This document shows positions 1 through 5,473 of a stretch of 6,632 nucleotides of DNA, piece after piece. Made by a program: the position numbers and the translations under genes. The notes beneath the pieces are model-generated. The model had not been told where the DNA came from. It ran no database searches and worked only from the letters and a program-made list of their open reading frames with translations. The stretch is from Bordetella parapertussis (GTDB taxonomy: Bacteria > Pseudomonadota > Gammaproteobacteria > Burkholderiales > Burkholderiaceae_B), in NCBI GenBank assembly GCA_945868195.1, contig CAMBLP010000114.1, positions 1-6,632 on the forward strand, written 5' to 3'. Positions within the stretch are counted from its first letter, which is position 1, and each line of letters begins with the position of its first letter.

Positions 1-6
1 AGTCAT
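1..6 (-). CDS. trpE: Possible first two codons of trpE (anthranilate synthase component I), cut by window edge
   Basis: Reading the minus strand, ATG ACT ends the window about 40 nt beyond the U-tract of the trp attenuator terminator. That is where the first structural gene of a trp operon would begin. Met-Thr also matches the start I remember for TrpE in Bordetella-like bacteria. No good Shine-Dalgarno sequence precedes it (only a weak GCGAGAA further upstream). Six bases cannot identify a gene, so the call rests entirely on the Trp-rich leader and attenuator just upstream. Confidence 0.3.
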
Positions 7-45
7 CTGTTCGGGCGGTTCTCGCAGTTAGCAGACCGGGTTTAC

Positions 46-79
46 TAAAAAAAAAGCCCGGCCATGGTTGGACGGGCTT
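46..79 (-). terminator. Intrinsic terminator of the trp attenuator
   Basis: On the minus strand the arm AAGCCCGTCC (79 to 70), a six-base loop AACCAT (69 to 64) and the arm GGCCGGGCTT (63 to 54) form a ten-position GC-rich stem with one internal T/C mismatch. A run of U follows (nine A on the plus strand, 47-55, two of them inside the stem). The T-run lies only on the minus-strand side, so it terminates transcription coming from gph. Its place between a Trp-rich leader peptide and a likely trpE start makes it the regulated terminator of an attenuator. If the leader were not used, it would serve as a plain rpe-gph terminator. Confidence 0.85.
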
Positions 80-135
80 GGTTTGTATTGTTGGCTTTGA
101 GGTTTATAGCCTCGCGGCCGGAGTCAGACGAACCA

Positions 136-207
136 TCACCCGGAACACAAACGCCACCAGCGCCACGAGGCGCAGGGAAGGGTTTGGATGTGAGCGGGTG
201 TGTTCAT
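136..207 (-). CDS. trpL: trp operon leader peptide, 23 aa
   Basis: ATG at 207 to 205, TGA at 138 to 136. The peptide begins MNTPAHIQTL and continues PCASWRWWRLCSG, with Trp at codons 15, 17 and 18. Three Trp in four codons is far above chance and is the hallmark of a trp leader. Its translation is thought to sense charged tRNA-Trp: stalling at the Trp codons should favour readthrough of the terminator at 79-46 into the downstream trp genes. No clear Shine-Dalgarno lies upstream (the sequence before ATG is AT-rich, GATTTTTAG), so its translation rate is uncertain. The stop codon overlaps a second ATG (TGATG), see findings. It is too short to be found by ordinary gene callers. Confidence 0.82.
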   Translation of the reverse strand: MNTPAHIQTLPCASWRWWRLCSG

Positions 208-261
208 CTAAAAATCAATATTCTCAAAAGCGTCTAAATCCGTAGGGGCGCTATGTTGATA
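208..261 (-). other. Spacer between gph and the trp leader peptide
   Basis: This 54-nt stretch carries the 5' part of the leader transcript. It is AT-rich near the leader ATG (GAGAATATTGATTTTTAG). A 5-bp inverted repeat, CGCTA at 249-253 and TAGCG at 263-267, straddles the gph stop codon but has no T-run and is too weak to call a terminator. No -35/-10 pair with acceptable spacing is evident. Confidence 0.4.
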
Positions 262-978
262 CTAGCGGGCCGCAACCCATAGGGCTGCCGCATCAATGGA
301 GTCTACTATAGCATCGACATCCAGAGTATGCACGCTCTGTCCTTCGTTGTAGCCGTAGGGGACTGCCAGAACCGAGCAGCCCGCTGCGCGCGCTGAGAGC
401 GCATCGTTGATCGAGTCGCCGACCGCGCAGGTTCGCCCGGGCTGGGAGCCCAGGAGGGCGCAGGCATGGAGCATCGGGGCGGGGTTTGGCTTGCGCTCGG
501 GTAGTGTGTCACCACAAACAACGCCTTGCATAAAGCGTAGTAGGCCGGTACGCTCCAGCAGGGGCATGGTGAATTCAGTGTTTTTGTTCGTCACGATGGC
601 CATTTTCAGGCCCATGCTCTGTATGCGCTCTAGCCCTGGGATCACGCCATCGAAAATGATGGCGTTGTCGCCGTTAATCTTGTGGTATTGGGCGTAGTAA
701 ATGTCGCGACCACGTAAAAACAGGGCCTCTGAGGCGGGTTTGCCGCCTTGGGCGGTTGCCAGAATGCGACGCATCAGGTTGTCAGAACCTTTGCCAATAT
801 AGGTCGAAATCTCCGCCTGAGGCATAGAGGCGAAATCCAACTGTGTCAGCATGGCATTGACGGCGATCGCTAGGTCAGGGATCGTATCCATGAGTGTGCC
901 GTCCAGATCCAGCAGGACAGCATCGTAAGACTTTGAGGAGAGCTTGGCAGAAGGGGCTGCTGTCGTCGGTGTTGTCAT
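262..978 (-). CDS. gph: Phosphoglycolate phosphatase (HAD superfamily)
   Basis: A 238-residue cytoplasmic haloacid-dehalogenase-family phosphatase, expected to hydrolyse 2-phosphoglycolate to glycolate with Mg2+. It clears the product of DNA 3'-phosphoglycolate repair and of side reactions. Motif I is DLDGTL with nucleophile D24 and acid/base D26. Motif II is the Thr of IVTNK (T130). The motif III Lys is K163 in ERKPNP. Motif IV is GDSxxD with D188 and D192. The helical cap lies at about residues 33-100, typical of the Gph/PGP subgroup. Residues 1-17 are a low-complexity Thr/Ser/Ala extension, and no internal Met gives a better start. The ATG lies 3 nt after the rpe stop with no strong ribosome site, so translation is probably coupled to rpe. 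The trp attenuator follows downstream. Other HAD phosphatases have similar motifs, but the rpe-gph-trp context supports Gph. Confidence 0.9.
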   Translation of the reverse strand: MTTPTTAAPSAKLSSKSYDAVLLDLDGTLMDTIPDLAIAVNAMLTQLDFASMPQAEISTYIGKGSDNLMRRILATAQGGKPASEALFLRGRDIYYAQYHKINGDNAIIFDGVIPGLERIQSMGLKMAIVTNKNTEFTMPLLERTGLLRFMQGVVCGDTLPERKPNPAPMLHACALLGSQPGRTCAVGDSINDALSARAAGCSVLAVPYGYNEGQSVHTLDVDAIVDSIDAAALWVAAR

Positions 979-981
979 GGT

Positions 982-1695
982 TTAGTTTGATGCCTGTTGA
1001 TCTGCAAGCGCGATTTGCTTGCGCATTTCTTGTATCACTCGGGTGTAGTCGGGCTGACCAAAAATAGCGGAGCCTGCGACAAAGGTGTCAGCGCCTGCGG
1101 CACGGATCGCACCGATATTGTCTGTCTTGACACCACCATCGACTTCGAGTGCGATAGGTTGTCCGCCAGCGCGGGTGTGCGCATCAATCAGGGCGCGCGC
1201 CTGACGCAGCTTGGCTAAGGTGCCAGGGATGAAACTTTGTCCACCAAAGCCGGGGTTGACCGACATGAGCAAAATGATGTCGACCTTGTGCATCACGTGT
1301 GCGAGCCAGTCGAGTGGTGTGCCGGGGTTAAAGACGAGGCCTGCTTGACAGCCTTGGTCACGGATCAGGGAAAGGCTGCGATCGACATGACGGGAGGCTT
1401 CGGGGTGAAACGTGATGACATTGGCGCCCGCTTTGGCAAACATCGGGATCAGGCTATCGACGGGCTCGACCATCAGATGGACATCGATGGGGACTTGAAC
1501 ATGTGGGCGAATAGCCTCACAAACCATAGGGCCGATGGTCAGATTGGGAACGTAATGGTTGTCCATAACGTCAAAATGTATCCAGTCTGCGCCTGCTGCC
1601 ACAACATTTTTAACTTCTTCCCCCAGTCGGGCGAAGTCCGCAGATAAAATACTGGGAGCGAGGCGAGCTGTCGGTAAGTTGTGAGTTTCTGGCAT
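982..1695 (-). CDS. rpe: Ribulose-phosphate 3-epimerase
   Basis: Interconverts D-ribulose 5-phosphate and D-xylulose 5-phosphate in the pentose phosphate pathway (and the Calvin cycle where present). At 237 residues it has the expected size of a single TIM barrel. Family signatures visible in order are [17 protein letters not shown] at residues 12-28 (Ser15 in the active site), IHFDVMD with metal ligand H40 and catalytic base D42, DVHLMV with ligand H73, the phosphate-region loop NPGFGGQSF at 147-155, and EVDGG with catalytic acid D186. The phosphate-binding AGSAIF is at 207-212. The short N-terminal extension ([11 protein letters not shown]) before the barrel is compatible with the start used. 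No strong Shine-Dalgarno precedes it. It is first of the minus-strand group and transcribed divergently from apaG. Confidence 0.96.
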   Translation of the reverse strand: MPETHNLPTARLAPSILSADFARLGEEVKNVVAAGADWIHFDVMDNHYVPNLTIGPMVCEAIRPHVQVPIDVHLMVEPVDSLIPMFAKAGANVITFHPEASRHVDRSLSLIRDQGCQAGLVFNPGTPLDWLAHVMHKVDIILLMSVNPGFGGQSFIPGTLAKLRQARALIDAHTRAGGQPIALEVDGGVKTDNIGAIRAAGADTFVAGSAIFGQPDYTRVIQEMRKQIALADQQASN

Positions 1696-1753
1696 GATAT
1701 GCGAGCCCGTTTCTAGTTAGCCCTCATTATTACAGTTTTCTTTGGATGTGCTT
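1696..1753. promoter_or_regulatory. Divergent rpe / apaG intergenic region
   Basis: Only 58 bp separate the rpe ATG (minus) and the preferred apaG GTG (plus), so promoters for both directions must lie here or reach into the coding regions. The AT-rich core CATTATTACAG (1724-1734) reads CTGTAATAATG on the minus strand and could hold a -10 element for rpe. I could not find a matching -35 at 16-18 bp. This is a positional inference, not a motif call. Confidence 0.35.
1744..1746 (+). promoter_or_regulatory. Ribosome binding site deciding the apaG start
   Basis: TTGGA ends at 1746 and lies 7 nt before GTG at 1754, a good Shine-Dalgarno distance. The in-frame alternatives TTG at 1742 and GTG at 1748 have no purine-rich site at the right distance and would overlap or sit beside this one. 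Confidence 0.45.
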
Positions 1754-2128
1754 GTGAAACCTTTTGAGCTCTCAGTCGTGGTTGAGCCGCATTTTGTGCC
1801 GGAGCAGTCTGATCCGGGCAAACAGCAGTTTGTTTTTGCCTACAAGGTCCGGATTACCAATACGGGTGAGCGTCCCGCACAGGTCATCAGTCGCCACTGG
1901 ATTATTTCGGACGGTGAGCGAGGCGAGCACGAGGTTCGTGGCCTGGGTGTTGTCGGTCAGCAGCCTCTGCTCGGACCTGGCGAGACCTTTGAGTACACCA
2001 GCGGCTGTCCGCTCAAGACGCCCGTGGGCACGATGCGCGGCAGTTACCATTGTGTCGGTGAAAATGGAGTCCCCTTCGAGGTGGATGTCCCTGAGTTTGT
2101 TTTGGCAATGCCCCGTACGCTCCACTAA
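1754..2128 (+). CDS. apaG: Co2+/Mg2+ efflux protein ApaG (DUF525 / ApaG domain)
   Basis: A small single-domain immunoglobulin-like beta-sandwich protein of 124 residues with the preferred GTG start, close to the roughly 125 usual for the family. The domain fills the whole protein. Conserved elements are the VFAYKVRITNTG strand, SRHWIISDG, the turn motif GLGVVGQQPLLGPGE, FEYTSG, TPVGTMRGSY and the C-terminal MPRTLH. ApaG mutants in enterobacteria are linked to cobalt resistance and magnesium efflux, but the biochemical function is not settled and the domain also occurs in F-box proteins. Starts at TTG 1742 (128 aa) or GTG 1748 are possible. MKPFELSV from GTG 1754 best fits the N-termini I remember for Burkholderiales homologues. 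It heads the plus-strand gene run, with mltA close behind. Confidence 0.93.
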   Translation: MKPFELSVVVEPHFVPEQSDPGKQQFVFAYKVRITNTGERPAQVISRHWIISDGERGEHEVRGLGVVGQQPLLGPGETFEYTSGCPLKTPVGTMRGSYHCVGENGVPFEVDVPEFVLAMPRTLH

Positions 2129-2163
2129 CATTTCTTTTTATGACAGACCGAGATACGAACACG

Positions 2164-3453
2164 ATGCAAAAAAGAACGCTTCGCCTGAGTTTGGCCACAA
2201 TCGTGGTGCTGATCGCGGGTTGCTCGACCGTGTCGACACCCCCTGAGCCTGCGTCGCCCGGCGTTGCCGCCACTGCTGCACCTGATGCCTCGTTAAGGGT
2301 GCCCGCCATCAGTGCGTTGCCCGATAGTGCCGCCCGCACTTTGCAGGGCAAGTTTGTTGCCGCGGCATGGTCTGATTTGCCGGGATGGAATCAGGATGAT
2401 TTACGCAATGTTTGGACGACTTTTGTACGTAATTGTCGTGGTCTGATGCGACCAACGTCGACCAATTTGGCTGGCCCGACCCGTGCGACACCGCGTGCTT
2501 GGCAACCCGTCTGTGCCGCTGCCTTGGATCCAAAGCGCGCCCCGGCGGCCAACGATACCCAGGCCGTGCGTCGCTTTATTCAAACCTGGCTCTCGCCTTG
2601 GCGTTTACAAACGCCGGATGGCAAGACGGCCTCCAATATCGTGACGGGCTATTACGAGCCCTTGGTCAAGGGCGCACGCACCAAGAGCGGCGCGAACCAG
2701 TGGCCGCTTTATACGGTCCCCGCCGATTTGCTGACGATTGACTTGGGTCGCGTGTATCCAGAGCTCGCCGGTAAACGTGTGCGCGGCAAGCTTGAAGGAA
2801 AGCGTGTCGTGCCCTATGACAGCCGAGCTGTGATTGAATCTTCGGGTCGTCGTCCACCAGCTATCGTGTATGTCGACGACCCGGTCGACAATTTCTTTTT
2901 ACAAGTTCAGGGCTCGGGACGCGTCCAATTACCCGACGGGAAAACGATTCGCTTGGCGTATGCGGACCATAACGGACACCCGTATGTGTCCATTGGAAAA
3001 TGGCTAGCCGACAAGGGTGAAATTCCTCTCGCGCAGACGTCGATGCAAAATATCCGCGCCTGGGCCAAGCGCAATCCCAATCGCACCCAGGAAATGCTCA
3101 ATGCCAATCCAGCACTGGTGTTTTTTCAGGAAGAGCCTGTGACCGATCCCGAAATCGGACCTAAGGGCGCGTATGGAATCCCCCTGATGGCACAGCGATC
3201 GATTGCGCTCGATACTAATTTTGTCCCTCTGGGTACGCCGGTATTTTTAGCCACCACAATGCCGTCTTCGAAAGAGTCGCTCAATCGACTGGTGTTTGCT
3301 CAGGACACAGGTACAGCGATTAAAGGTCCCGCACGAGCGGACTTTTACTGGGGTTTTGGCGAGGCGGCAGGCAATATGGCGGGTCGTATGAAGCAACAAG
3401 GTCAGATGTGGGCGTTGTGGCCTAAACAAGCGGGTCAACCCTCGGCGCGCTAG
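2164..3453 (+). CDS. mltA: Membrane-bound lytic murein transglycosylase A (lipoprotein)
   Basis: Cleaves the MurNAc-GlcNAc bond of peptidoglycan, releasing 1,6-anhydro-muropeptides, and is expected to be anchored to the outer membrane facing the periplasm. Counted from ATG 2164 (429 aa), the N-terminus is a lipoprotein signal: MQKR, a hydrophobic stretch, then the lipobox LIAGC with lipidated C20. The upstream ATG at 2140 adds MTDRDTNT, puts acidic residues in the n-region and lacks a Shine-Dalgarno, so 2164 is preferred. An Ala/Pro linker follows to about residue 50. The MltA domain includes TGYYEP (161-166) and DNFFLQVQGSGR (242-253). The C-terminal 3D (double-psi barrel) domain has QDTG (D381) and ADFYWG (D393), where D393 aligns with the catalytic Asp308 of E. 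coli MltA. apaG ends 35 nt upstream. Confidence 0.95.
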   Translation: MQKRTLRLSLATIVVLIAGCSTVSTPPEPASPGVAATAAPDASLRVPAISALPDSAARTLQGKFVAAAWSDLPGWNQDDLRNVWTTFVRNCRGLMRPTSTNLAGPTRATPRAWQPVCAAALDPKRAPAANDTQAVRRFIQTWLSPWRLQTPDGKTASNIVTGYYEPLVKGARTKSGANQWPLYTVPADLLTIDLGRVYPELAGKRVRGKLEGKRVVPYDSRAVIESSGRRPPAIVYVDDPVDNFFLQVQGSGRVQLPDGKTIRLAYADHNGHPYVSIGKWLADKGEIPLAQTSMQNIRAWAKRNPNRTQEMLNANPALVFFQEEPVTDPEIGPKGAYGIPLMAQRSIALDTNFVPLGTPVFLATTMPSSKESLNRLVFAQDTGTAIKGPARADFYWGFGEAAGNMAGRMKQQGQMWALWPKQAGQPSAR

Positions 3454-3492
3454 GTGTGCGGAGATCCTCAGCCCAATGATAAAAAGTCCCTT

Positions 3493-4659
3493 ATGAACAC
3501 GCCTATTGTTGTTTGCGGTACGGGCATTGTCGGTCTTGCGGCCGCGTTGGGTTTCGCCCGCCGAGGCGAGCGCGTGACACTATTGGGCCCGAAACGCAGT
3601 ATCGATCCTGCGCTGGCGGAGGTATTTGACGCGCGGGTCTATGCGATTTCGCCTGCAAGCCAGCGATATCTCGCGGCACTGGGTGTTTGGGACTTGTTGG
3701 AGGTACGACGCATAACACCGATGGAGGCCATGGAGATCCATGGCGACGCCGATGGTTTGCTGCATTTAAATGCCTGGCAAACCGCGCAGACCGAACTGGC
3801 CTGGATTGTGGAGTCGCTTGAAATAGAGCGCGTGTTGAGACAGGCCGTGCAGATGTTTGGCGTGCCCTGGATCGCTGAGAAATTTGCAAGCTATGCGCCG
3901 GGGCACATCACGACGGACCAAGGCGTGGTTGTGCGGGCGGACTTATTTGTGGCTGCCGATGGTGCGCAGTCTGCGCTTCGCGCGGCAGCCGGCGTGCCCG
4001 TCACGGTTCAGCCCTATGGTGCAACAGGCTTGGTGGCGCATTACACGACTTGCCTCCCACACCAAGGGGCGGCAATGCAATGGTTTACACCGGAGGGCGT
4101 GTTGGCATTATTGCCGATGCCGACCACCTCGGACGGGCCTCAAGTGTCGATGGTGTGGTCGGCGAAAGAGGCGTTAGCCAACGAGGTGTTGTCCATGTCC
4201 GCTGTTGAGCAGGCGCAGTACTTAAACGCCACACTCACTGAAATGACAGCATCTCGCCTGGGTCCGCTGACCATGAGGAGCCCGTTGCAAGGTTTTCCCT
4301 TGAGCCTGAATCAATCGCCGATGATTGCCGAGGGGCTGGCGCTGGCGGGCGATGCGGCGCATCGGCTCCATCCTCTGGCCGGGCAAGGCTTAAATCTTGG
4401 GCTTGGAGATGTCGAGGCGCTTGTGGATACCATCGCCAAGCGAGAGTCTTTTCGCAGTCCGGGTGATGCGATGTTGCTGAGACGATATCGCCGTGCTCGG
4501 GCGGAGCCTGTGTTGGCGATGCGTTTAGTGACGGATGGTTTGTTTAGGTTGTTTAATGCGCAACAAGCGCCCGTGGCTTGGTTGCGTAATGTGGGGATGA
4601 ATGTGGTTGAAAAACTGCCGTTTATCAAACGTCATTTAATTGCAGGTGCCTCTCGCTAG
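3493..4659 (+). CDS. UbiH/UbiF/COQ6-family FAD-dependent monooxygenase (ubiquinone ring hydroxylase)
   Basis: A 388-residue flavoprotein of the group that hydroxylates the aromatic ring of ubiquinone precursors using O2 and NAD(P)H, probably membrane-associated. Visible motifs are the dinucleotide fold CGTGIVG with G9, G11 and G14, the DG motif of the family in FVAADGAQSALR (D156, G157), and the GD motif LAGDAAHRLHP followed by LAGQGLNLGLGDV (G286, D287, about 283-307), which binds FAD ribityl and pyrophosphate. Length is typical. Which ring position it hydroxylates (UbiH, UbiI, UbiF or UbiL type) cannot be read from the motifs, so no symbol is given. ATG 3493 is chosen because the GxGxxG fold follows directly. 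An in-frame GTG at 3454 would add 13 residues without homology or a ribosome site. The stop codon overlaps the dsbC ribosome site. Confidence 0.9.
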   Translation: MNTPIVVCGTGIVGLAAALGFARRGERVTLLGPKRSIDPALAEVFDARVYAISPASQRYLAALGVWDLLEVRRITPMEAMEIHGDADGLLHLNAWQTAQTELAWIVESLEIERVLRQAVQMFGVPWIAEKFASYAPGHITTDQGVVVRADLFVAADGAQSALRAAAGVPVTVQPYGATGLVAHYTTCLPHQGAAMQWFTPEGVLALLPMPTTSDGPQVSMVWSAKEALANEVLSMSAVEQAQYLNATLTEMTASRLGPLTMRSPLQGFPLSLNQSPMIAEGLALAGDAAHRLHPLAGQGLNLGLGDVEALVDTIAKRESFRSPGDAMLLRRYRRARAEPVLAMRLVTDGLFRLFNAQQAPVAWLRNVGMNVVEKLPFIKRHLIAGASR

Positions 4660-4662
4660 GAG
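4658..4662 (+). promoter_or_regulatory. Ribosome binding site of dsbC, overlapping the previous stop codon
   Basis: AGGAG shares bases with the TAG stop of the hydroxylase gene and lies 5 nt before ATG 4668. It favours ATG 4668 over the adjacent in-frame GTG 4665, which would leave only 2 nt. The overlap suggests coupled translation of the two genes. Confidence 0.7.
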
Positions 4663-4667
4663 TTGTG

Positions 4668-5441
4668 ATGTTTTTAAAGCATGTATTGCTTGGTTTGACT
4701 TTGATCTGTGCGTCTTTTTTTGGCACAGTGAGTGTTGCCCAAGGTGCGCCGAGCGCGCCGAGTCCGACGAGTGCGACGAGTGCAACTCCCGAAGCCAAGT
4801 TGCAAGCGGTCAAAAAGTTGTTCATGCAACGTTTCGATAATCCGTCGATCACGGCGGTACGTCTGACACCCTATGGTTTGTATGAGATCCAGCTGGGCCC
4901 TGAGTTGGTTTATACCGATGAGAACGTCACTTTTGTTTTCGACGGGACGTTGATCGATGCAAAAACGCGTCAGGATTACACGCGTGAGCGGATGGACGCT
5001 ATTGCGCGCGTGCCTTTCGATCAGTTGCCCGTCGAACTGGCGATGAAGCAGGTCAAAGGCGATGGGTCGCGCAAGCTCGCCATTTTCGAGGATCCCAACT
5101 GTGGCTATTGCAAAGTGTTGCGTAAAGCGTTGGGCGACATCGATAACCTGACGGTTTATACCTTCCCCTTCCCGATTTTGTCGCCTGACTCGACGCAAAA
5201 GGTTCGTAACGTCTGGTGTGCAAGCGATCGCGCCGCGACGTGGGATGCTTGGATGCTTAAGGGCAAGGTGCCACCTAAGCTAGACTGCGAGGTCCCGATC
5301 GATCAAATGGTTGCGCTAGGCAAAAAACTCATGGTGCGCGGCACGCCTGCTATTTTCTTTGAAGATGGTAGTCGCGTAGGGGGCGCAATACCGAAAGACG
5401 AAATCGAAAAGCGTTTGAAAGCATCGACAACAATAAAGTAA
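4668..5441 (+). CDS. dsbC: Thiol:disulfide interchange protein DsbC
   Basis: A periplasmic disulfide isomerase that reshuffles wrong disulfides, normally as a V-shaped homodimer kept reduced by DsbD. Of 257 residues, 1 to about 26 form a Sec signal peptide (MFLK, hydrophobic core, then VAQGA). Residues 27-41 are an Ala-Pro-Ser/Thr linker coded by a 9-nt repeat. The N-terminal dimerisation domain spans about 43-105, and the thioredoxin-fold domain follows. The active site is CGYC (C145, C148) in FEDPNCGYC, the same sequence as E. coli DsbC. The cis-proline loop is RGTPAIFF (P227). C184 and C207 probably form the structural disulfide. The Cys in the signal (LICAS) lacks a small residue at -1, so it is not a lipobox. 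DsbG is less likely because it usually has CPYC. The ubiquinone hydroxylase gene lies 8 nt upstream. Confidence 0.94.
   Translation: MFLKHVLLGLTLICASFFGTVSVAQGAPSAPSPTSATSATPEAKLQAVKKLFMQRFDNPSITAVRLTPYGLYEIQLGPELVYTDENVTFVFDGTLIDAKTRQDYTRERMDAIARVPFDQLPVELAMKQVKGDGSRKLAIFEDPNCGYCKVLRKALGDIDNLTVYTFPFPILSPDSTQKVRNVWCASDRAATWDAWMLKGKVPPKLDCEVPIDQMVALGKKLMVRGTPAIFFEDGSRVGGAIPKDEIEKRLKASTTIK
4746..4781 (+). repeat. Four-copy 9-nt tandem repeat coding the DsbC linker
   Basis: The units GCGCCGAGC, GCGCCGAGT, CCGACGAGT and GCGACGAGT are in frame and encode APS, APS, PTS, ATS. A degenerate fifth unit, GCAACTCCC (ATP), follows at 4782-4790. The repeat falls exactly between the signal peptide and the dimerisation domain of DsbC. 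It also produces an artefactual Arg/Thr-rich ORF on the opposite strand. Confidence 0.75.
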
Positions 5442-5462
5442 ATTGTTTCAATAGAAAAATAC

Positions 5463-5467
5463 AGGAG
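5463..5467 (+). promoter_or_regulatory. Strong ribosome binding site of the D-2-hydroxyacid dehydrogenase gene
   Basis: AGGAG 6 nt before ATG 5474, within the 32-nt gap after dsbC (ACAGGAGAGCGCTATG). It is one of the two clearest Shine-Dalgarno sequences in the window and fixes the start. The rest of the gap (5442-5462) is AT-rich but shows no terminator or clear promoter. Confidence 0.75.
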
Positions 5468-5473
5468 AGCGCT

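Larger units (their letters stand above)
46..207 (-). promoter_or_regulatory. Tryptophan attenuator leader RNA
   Basis: The region has the parts of classical ribosome-mediated attenuation: a short ORF with clustered Trp codons, a first stem and a downstream intrinsic terminator. The first stem pairs GCCTCGTGGC (171 to 162, overlapping leader codons 13-15) with GCCGCGAGGC (118 to 109), ten pairs including one G-U. A ribosome stalled on the Trp codons would cover the 5' arm and melt this stem. The antiterminator is less clear. Candidates are ATGGTT (136 to 131, at the leader stop codon) with the terminator loop AACCAT (69 to 64), and GTTTGTGTT (152 to 144) with AATACAAAC (89 to 81). I found no convincing promoter in 208-261, so the leader may be transcribed from the rpe side or from a weak local promoter. 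Confidence 0.75.

Noticed and set aside
92..115. Hairpin GAGG...CCTC around 98-113 as a separate RNA element
   Set aside because: The four-pair core is too weak on its own, and its bases overlap the stronger 109-118 arm of the attenuator. It may be an alternative fold but cannot be claimed.
249..267. Inverted repeat CGCTA / TAGCG around the gph stop codon as a terminator
   Set aside because: Only five pairs with a nine-base loop and no U-run on either strand. Transcription is more convincingly controlled at 46-79.
1237..1647. 136-codon plus-strand ORF
   Set aside because: It lies wholly antisense to rpe, which has a complete set of catalytic motifs. The translation has no recognisable family features and the start has no ribosome site.
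1764..2246. 160-codon plus-strand ORF overlapping apaG and mltA in another frame
   Set aside because: It overlaps conserved ApaG sequence and the MltA signal peptide, is low in family-like features and is rich in Ser/Arg as expected of a shifted frame.
4668..4745. DsbC as a lipoprotein (Cys in the signal peptide)
   Set aside because: The context is LTLIC with Ile at -1, which does not fit a lipobox. A normal Sec signal with cleavage near VAQGA fits better.
4674..5198. 174-codon minus-strand ORF with an Arg/Thr-rich series
   Set aside because: It is antisense to dsbC. The Arg-Thr-Arg pattern is the complement of the 9-nt repeat in the DsbC linker and not a real basic domain.
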